This document shows positions 59,442 to 64,000 of a stretch of 64,000 nt of DNA, piece after piece; position 1 is the stretch's first letter; every line of letters begins with the position of its first letter. Source of the DNA: Sphaeramia orbicularis (Eukaryota > Chordata > Actinopteri > Kurtiformes > Apogonidae). The notes under the pieces were generated by a model. The model saw nothing but the letters and a program-made list of their open reading frames with translations, had not been told where the DNA came from and ran no database searches. The position numbers and the translations under genes are program-made. Location: NCBI RefSeq assembly GCF_902148855.1, contig NC_043964.1, positions 30,800,840-30,864,839 on the forward strand. The letters are read 5' to 3'.

Positions 59442-59759
59442 ACAGATCCACGCTGTTTTGCTGAAATACACAGTTTACTTATAGGAATCGGTGATATTAA
59501 TAACACTATACAGGACTAGAATAGAAATGACGATTAAGATTAAATGCAAGACTTAATGAGATAGAGTTATACCAAGTAGACAATTTTTCTCGTATAACTT
59601 TTCATACAGACCCATATCGATAGTGTGGGGTCGGTTTATCAGCGTCTGAAGTACTGTAATGCCATACATTCATCTCTTTGCATACAATCATAAAAGTAAT
59701 GCTCCTGGGTTTTAATCCTGTATCGATTCTTTAGTCAGAAAATCAAAACAACTCAGAAA

Positions 59760-60101
59760 AAAGGGACGTGGGAATCCTTTTACAAACTGTGATTGGTAGT
59801 GGCTGCTGTCAGTCAATATCAAATGGGCGGGTTCTTATGGGTATCGCCGCAAGCATGTTAGTACTGAATGAGCGTCAGTGTTTAGCTTGGCTTGACAAGT
59901 TTCCCCGGACGATCATGGGAATAGGAGTGTGTATTTAGTTGACAGATCAATAGAAAGTTGCTGCTAACTTTGTACCTCTTTTGGATCGAAGTGGGATTAA
60001 GCGTTCTGGCAAATGTAGGGGCGTGAGAAGTTTGGATTTTTACTCTGTGCGATTCGTAAACCAGTAAAATCTGAAGTGGAAATCCAAGCACAAGAGTAAA
60101 G
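59760..60101 (+). promoter_or_regulatory. srebf1 proximal (1a-type) promoter and 5' UTR
   Basis: ATTGG at 59792-59796 and GGGCGG at 59825-59830 lie about 275-310 bp before the start codon of the long acidic N-terminus. There is no TATA box. A TATA-less GC/CCAAT promoter fits the constitutive SREBP-1a form known in mammals. Confidence 0.45.
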
Positions 60102-62758
60102 ATGAACAGTCTGTCTTTTGACGATGCTTCGTTGGATAATCTGGATCCGACACTGTCGCTTAATGACCCCAGCGATATTGACACGGCTCTCCTGAGCGAC
60201 ATTGATGGTAAGAAAACATAATGGTTGCTTTTAGCTAACTAGCTTACCTCAGTCACATTTATTTAAAGCTAAATACAAACGTCAAAGAGCTGAATGAGTT
60301 GGCGTTGCACCCCATCCAATTGCATACTATATGCAATTTTATTTCCGTTGCACTCATTTTGCATACATAAAATATTTAGACAAAGCACATATTTTTGTCT
60401 AACATTCTGCCAGTGATCATTTTGAAGGGTTTGGCTTTCACCAGACTAGCTAAATAGACAATTAGCCAACCTAAGCTAGTCTTTTTTGTAGGTTGGTAAG
60501 CGTATAAGTCTTAATATATGCAACATTAATGTATTGCCTCTTTTATTACAATTTTGATATTACTGCTTACAAAAGGAACAATGGTTATTATTATTAGCTA
60601 TGATAGCAGGTGAAGCTAACGTGCTAAATGATGTGAGTGCGCCCCGCCCCCAGCCTTCGCCTCAGACTGGGGTTACTGTCGTTCATTCCTCCTTGGTGGG
60701 TTCAGTGCCTCAGTTGACCGAAATGATAAACACAGTGGATTTTTTTACTATTCATATCACTAAATATATTTATCTATTGCCTTTTTTATCGTTACGGTTC
60801 TCGTGTTTGTTGCAAACACATGAAACGTTTTATAAAATATATTAGATAAACGCTTTGTTTACATCTCAAACATTTAGGGCAGTAAGTCACCTGTTATCGT
60901 GTATTTTATGGTCACACTTTAGAATGAAATGTAGAGTAAATTAGTGACCTGTAATTAAATAGACCAGTGCTATAACCTAACCTGTATTTTGTTTTTGAAT
61001 ACATGTGTCAGTTAAGGCCATACAGCTAAGAATATCTACGTTGAGTTATTGCGCAAACGGTCGTCGTTAATGTATATCCCGCAGCTGTGTGTGTGTGTGT
61101 GTGTGTTCCGCTTCCCAAATTTGACCGACTGTAACCCTCGGTGATGCTGCTCGATGGTAACCTCATGCGAAACCACGACAAGCACTCCCTCTCTTTCCTG
61201 TCTTGGTCGGCATAGCAAGTCTCCGAGGCGCGCTCTGATTGGACAAGAGCGATCACCTCATACAAAACACTGCTTTACAAATCCAGGCTGCTGTGTCTGA
61301 CTGCAGACACAACATGCACTCTCCATGTCTCTTACCCTATATCCATTATTAGCACCATTATGTTGAGATCATACCCTTAAAAATAATTTGCCAGAACAGA
61401 ATGTATGATAAGTAAACGGAAAATGGTGACTTTTAACTCTGAACATGATTATTCATTTCAACAACATAAACACACAGCGCTTTAGAATAGTGGAGTAAAT
61501 ACCCATGTCCATTGCTGAGGCCAGAGAGAAATTTGTTTTATGACTATGTTACAGCCTTTGTGGTTATTTGACCCACAGCTACAGGAAAACTATAAATATC
61601 GTGGCTCCACGTGGTTGAGGAGCATTAAACAGGGAATATACAGTACAGTACACTATGTTTACTTTATGCTTAATGGGCTTGACCCAACAACATGTGCAGT
61701 ACACAACATTTTGCTGTGTGTGGCTGTAAAAAGCTTTTTGAAAAATGTATACCCATTTAGATTCCTTTTTTGCCATGTAAGTGGCATGTCTTGTGGAATT
61801 ACAGTTTCAGTTCAATGATTTGCTCTCAGTCTTGTGGATGGATAAGCATGAACATTACTGAGCTGCATACTATTGACTGTCTTGCTGTGATGACAGTTTT
61901 CTTTATTGCTACAGGGTTGTGTAGGTCATACCTGGGGATTTTCCCAGGTCTGATATATTGTAAACAAAGTTCATATGGGTTGATGGGCAATTGATAAAGT
62001 GGACGGAAGTACAGGAGATGCTGCTTGCTAGTGAGAGGGGCTTTTTTAGAGCCTAGTTCTTATACATTTCAAACTAGTTCCAATTGGGACTAGAACACAG
62101 AGTAATACACCACCAGTGTTATCTTCGCAAAGTCATTTTTACCTTGTCAATAATGTTGGTCATTCTGGTTTCTGTTTGTCAACAGACATGTTACAGCTCA
62201 TCAATAACCAGGACATGGAGTTTGGTGGACTCTTTGATGCCCCTCCATACACTGGACCTCCTCCAACCCAAGAGGTTCCTGGTCTAAATCAGCCCATCAC
62301 CTCTGTCGCTCCTCCCTCCACCACTACCACAGCACCATCCTCCTCTTCTTCTTCCATCCTAAGCAGTAGCCCCCACCTGGATGCACTCTTGGGTCCTCCC
62401 ATCACTCGTAGCTCCTCCACCCCAGACAAGGCCTTCCAGCCTCCCACCTTTCAACAGTCCCCACTGGCCCAGGTACCCAGCTCCACCCCAAGGCAGCAGC
62501 CGACCTCCCCACAGCAGACTCAGAGCCTTAGGCAGTCTAAGGTAGAACAGCCTCAACAGATAGCCAGCCCACCGGTGCCAGCTCAGACAGCTTCACCTCA
62601 TGGCTCACCAGGAACGACCCAAGCTTTCAGCTCTACACCCCAGGCCCTCTTCAGCTCACCGGCAGCTCAGACATCCCCACAGCCCCAGACACAACTGCAG
62701 GCCCAGGCTCAGCCCCAGCAGACTCGGACCAACTACAGCAGCCCAAACAGCTACACAG
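60102..62758 (+). CDS. srebf1: Srebf1 (SREBP-1), first two coding exons, 3' partial
   Basis: Exon 1 is 60102-60207 (MNSLSFDDASLDNLD to LLSDID) and exon 2 is 62186-62758, beginning with [20 protein letters not shown]. Human SREBP-1a has [24 protein letters not shown] at the same exon junction, so identification is firm. The 226 visible codons form the acidic transactivation segment and a Pro/Ser/Gln-rich region. The bHLH-zip, the two membrane helices and the regulatory domain lie beyond the window. SREBP-1 is an ER-membrane transcription factor cleaved in the Golgi to drive fatty-acid synthesis genes. The exon 2 Met of MLQLINN could start a shorter 1c-type protein from the intron 1 promoter. 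Sequence 62759-64000 is intron with no convincing further exon. Confidence 0.95.
60641..60685 (+). promoter_or_regulatory. GC box and DR4 LXR element (LXRE 1) in srebf1 intron 1
   Basis: GCCCCGCCCC (60641-60650) is an Sp1-type GC box. At 60670-60685, GGGTTA-CTGT-CGTTCA is a DR4 repeat. Its first half-site is identical to the mammalian SREBP-1c LXRE (GGGTTACTGGCGGTCA) and its second differs at one base. The preceding CTGG also matches. Confidence 0.6.
61122..61137 (-). promoter_or_regulatory. DR4 LXR element (LXRE 2) in srebf1 intron 1
   Basis: On the minus strand it reads GGGTTA-CAGT-CGGTCA. Both half-sites are identical to the mammalian SREBP-1c LXRE and only the spacer differs. A (GT)n array lies just upstream at about 61085-61106. 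Confidence 0.65.
61238..61261 (+). promoter_or_regulatory. CCAAT box and SRE-like site of a putative srebf1 1c promoter
   Basis: ATTGG (61238-61242) is followed 9 bp later by ATCACCTCAT (61252-61261), 8 of 10 bases identical to SRE-1. The pair lies about 100 bp downstream of LXRE 2. Mammalian SREBP-1c promoters likewise place an NF-Y/SRE block between the LXREs and the start site. The 1c first exon itself could not be located. Confidence 0.45.
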
Positions 62759-64000
62759 GTACTTACTGTTTGATGTACATGACTCTCATGATGATAGTTT
62801 GTAAGGGCACCTATCTAAATTTAACTATGAGCCAGATAAACTATATTGACAAAAGTACTGGGATAGATTAATTTGCAGGTTTAATTACAGGGAACTGGGC
62901 TGTAAAATGGTAGTGACAGATGTCCTGATTTCATATTGACATAAATCATTGTAATAAATGTTTTTGCTTTGTCTTTAGGGTTTTTTTTTTTTGTGATTTA
63001 TAAAATCCTTTAGCATTTGTTGTTCCCGCAGTTACTGGGTTTGATTTGGTTTTGCATTGTGCGCTCAGGTGTGCATGCACACATGTATGTGTAAAATGGA
63101 GATTGTGAGGTTAGTTTTTTTTTTTCATTGCTGTGCATTGTAACAGTCACAGTGTGCTCTAACTTTGTCCTAAAATGAATTTACATTGTTGGCATCATGG
63201 TTAAGTGAGCTCACGACAGTATTTGTGGTTCATTATGAGGTCATGGTAAAGCAAAATAGATGATGGTGAGGACACTGGGTAACAAACATAATGTTTGATT
63301 CAGGAAGTGACGTGGCCTGTCTTAGAGCTGCTTTGTGAAAACAAATTGTATTTTTATAGATTATAGCTCTACTTATAATACACTGTCTGCAGATGGAGAT
63401 GCACATTTGGGTTTGTTTTGTCATGGTTACAGGCTGAGGTGGCTCACATTAGACGCTGCTAAAGGAGAATGTAACTGTTTACATTACAGACTGTATTTTT
63501 AACATTTTTTTGTAATCCCATTCTTAATAAAATATTATTAAGATTTACCTTTTTGAAGACGTTTTACATTAACTTATGGAAAAGTAAATGTGCAGTATTA
63601 AATAAAATTGAGGATGCGACCATTAAGATACATTGGGAATCATTGGTGGGTGAATTGTAATCAAATCCTGAGGCCAGTGAAGATTCATACCCTTATAATC
63701 CACAAGTAACAGTTTGGGTTCTTCAACTCTTCCTAAGAAAGAAAAAACAGCCTTTAAACTTAAAAGAAGTATTTATTTGACATTTACAGTCATAATTATT
63801 GACAATAACTGACATGGGCATTTTTTATCCTGATAATATTTCATCTGATTGAAAATGGAAGCTTTACAAATGGAAGGTGTGATGTGTCCCTGTACTTTTG
63901 TGTGTACTTCTGGACTTTTGCAGACATCATGCTTTCCTTGTGTTGCAACCTTGCAGTCACATTTTGCTCAATAAGGTGGCTCTTCACGTGTATTGAACTA

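Noticed and set aside
60600-60845. Plus ORF in srebf1 intron 1 as a possible 1c first exon
   Set aside because: No donor fits the phase of exon 2, and the stretch coincides with the GC box and LXRE-like site, so regulatory DNA is more likely.
61313-61351. ATG at 61313 as the SREBP-1c start codon
   Set aside because: The frame (MHSPCLLPYIHY) closes quickly and no good donor gives the expected phase into exon 2.
62359-62556. Minus-strand Gly/Leu-rich ORF opposite srebf1 exon 2
   Set aside because: Reverse complement of the Pro/Gln/Ser-rich coding region; no independent evidence.
62759-64000. Search for srebf1 exon 3 and the miR-33 host intron
   Set aside because: No stretch continues the SREBP-1 sequence; miR-33 lies in a far downstream intron in vertebrates and cannot be in this window.
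1-64000. CRISPR arrays, operons, bacterial promoters or terminators, rRNA and tRNA genes
   Set aside because: The window is vertebrate nuclear DNA; the only tRNA-like sequence is a decayed SINE head.

Overview
The window is vertebrate nuclear DNA, almost certainly from a teleost fish. It holds six spliced protein-coding genes with GT-AG introns, an AT-rich background, many microsatellites, and fish-type transposons (Tc1/mariner, hAT, piggyBac-like MITEs, L2-type LINEs). Every gene call rests on exon-by-exon translation compared with remembered vertebrate orthologues. No database search was run.

Layout, left to right. (1) tbl3 on the plus strand, 362-15636, 23 exons: a WD-repeat U3 snoRNP/ribosome-biogenesis protein (UTP13 family). 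(2) noxo1 on the minus strand, 22985-18154, 8 exons: the PX-SH3-SH3 organizer of NADPH oxidase, convergent with tbl3. (3) A repeat-rich gap of about 5.5 kb with an L2 LINE, a foldback repeat and a 174-bp tandem array. (4) gid4 on the minus strand, 32749-30453, 6 exons: substrate receptor of the GID/CTLH E3 ligase. (5) drc3 (lrrc48) on the minus strand, 38873-35282, 12 exons: a ciliary nexin-dynein regulatory complex subunit. (6) tom1l2 on the plus strand, 39556-55959, 16 exons: a VHS-GAT endosomal adaptor with a long 3' UTR. (7) The first two coding exons of srebf1 on the plus strand, 60102-62758; the rest lies beyond the right edge.

The gene order joins two mammalian neighbourhoods. TBL3-NOXO1 (human 16p13.3) sits beside GID4-DRC3-TOM1L2-SREBF1 (human 17p11.2). 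Orientations within each block match human. ATPAF2, which separates DRC3 and GID4 in human, is not visible here.

The most interesting signals are regulatory and lie around srebf1. Intron 1 carries two DR4 sequences closely resembling the LXR element of mammalian SREBP-1c, followed by a CCAAT box and an SRE-like site. This looks like a conserved 1c promoter. Upstream of exon 1 is a perfect SRE-1 decamer paired with a CCAAT box. That SRE lies inside an open, splice-compatible stretch that could also be an alternative last exon of tom1l2. Other leads are an RFX X-box upstream of drc3, a ZNF143-type motif at the gid4 promoter, a 75-codon in-frame open stretch after the gid4 stop, and several well-bounded transposon copies with target-site duplications.
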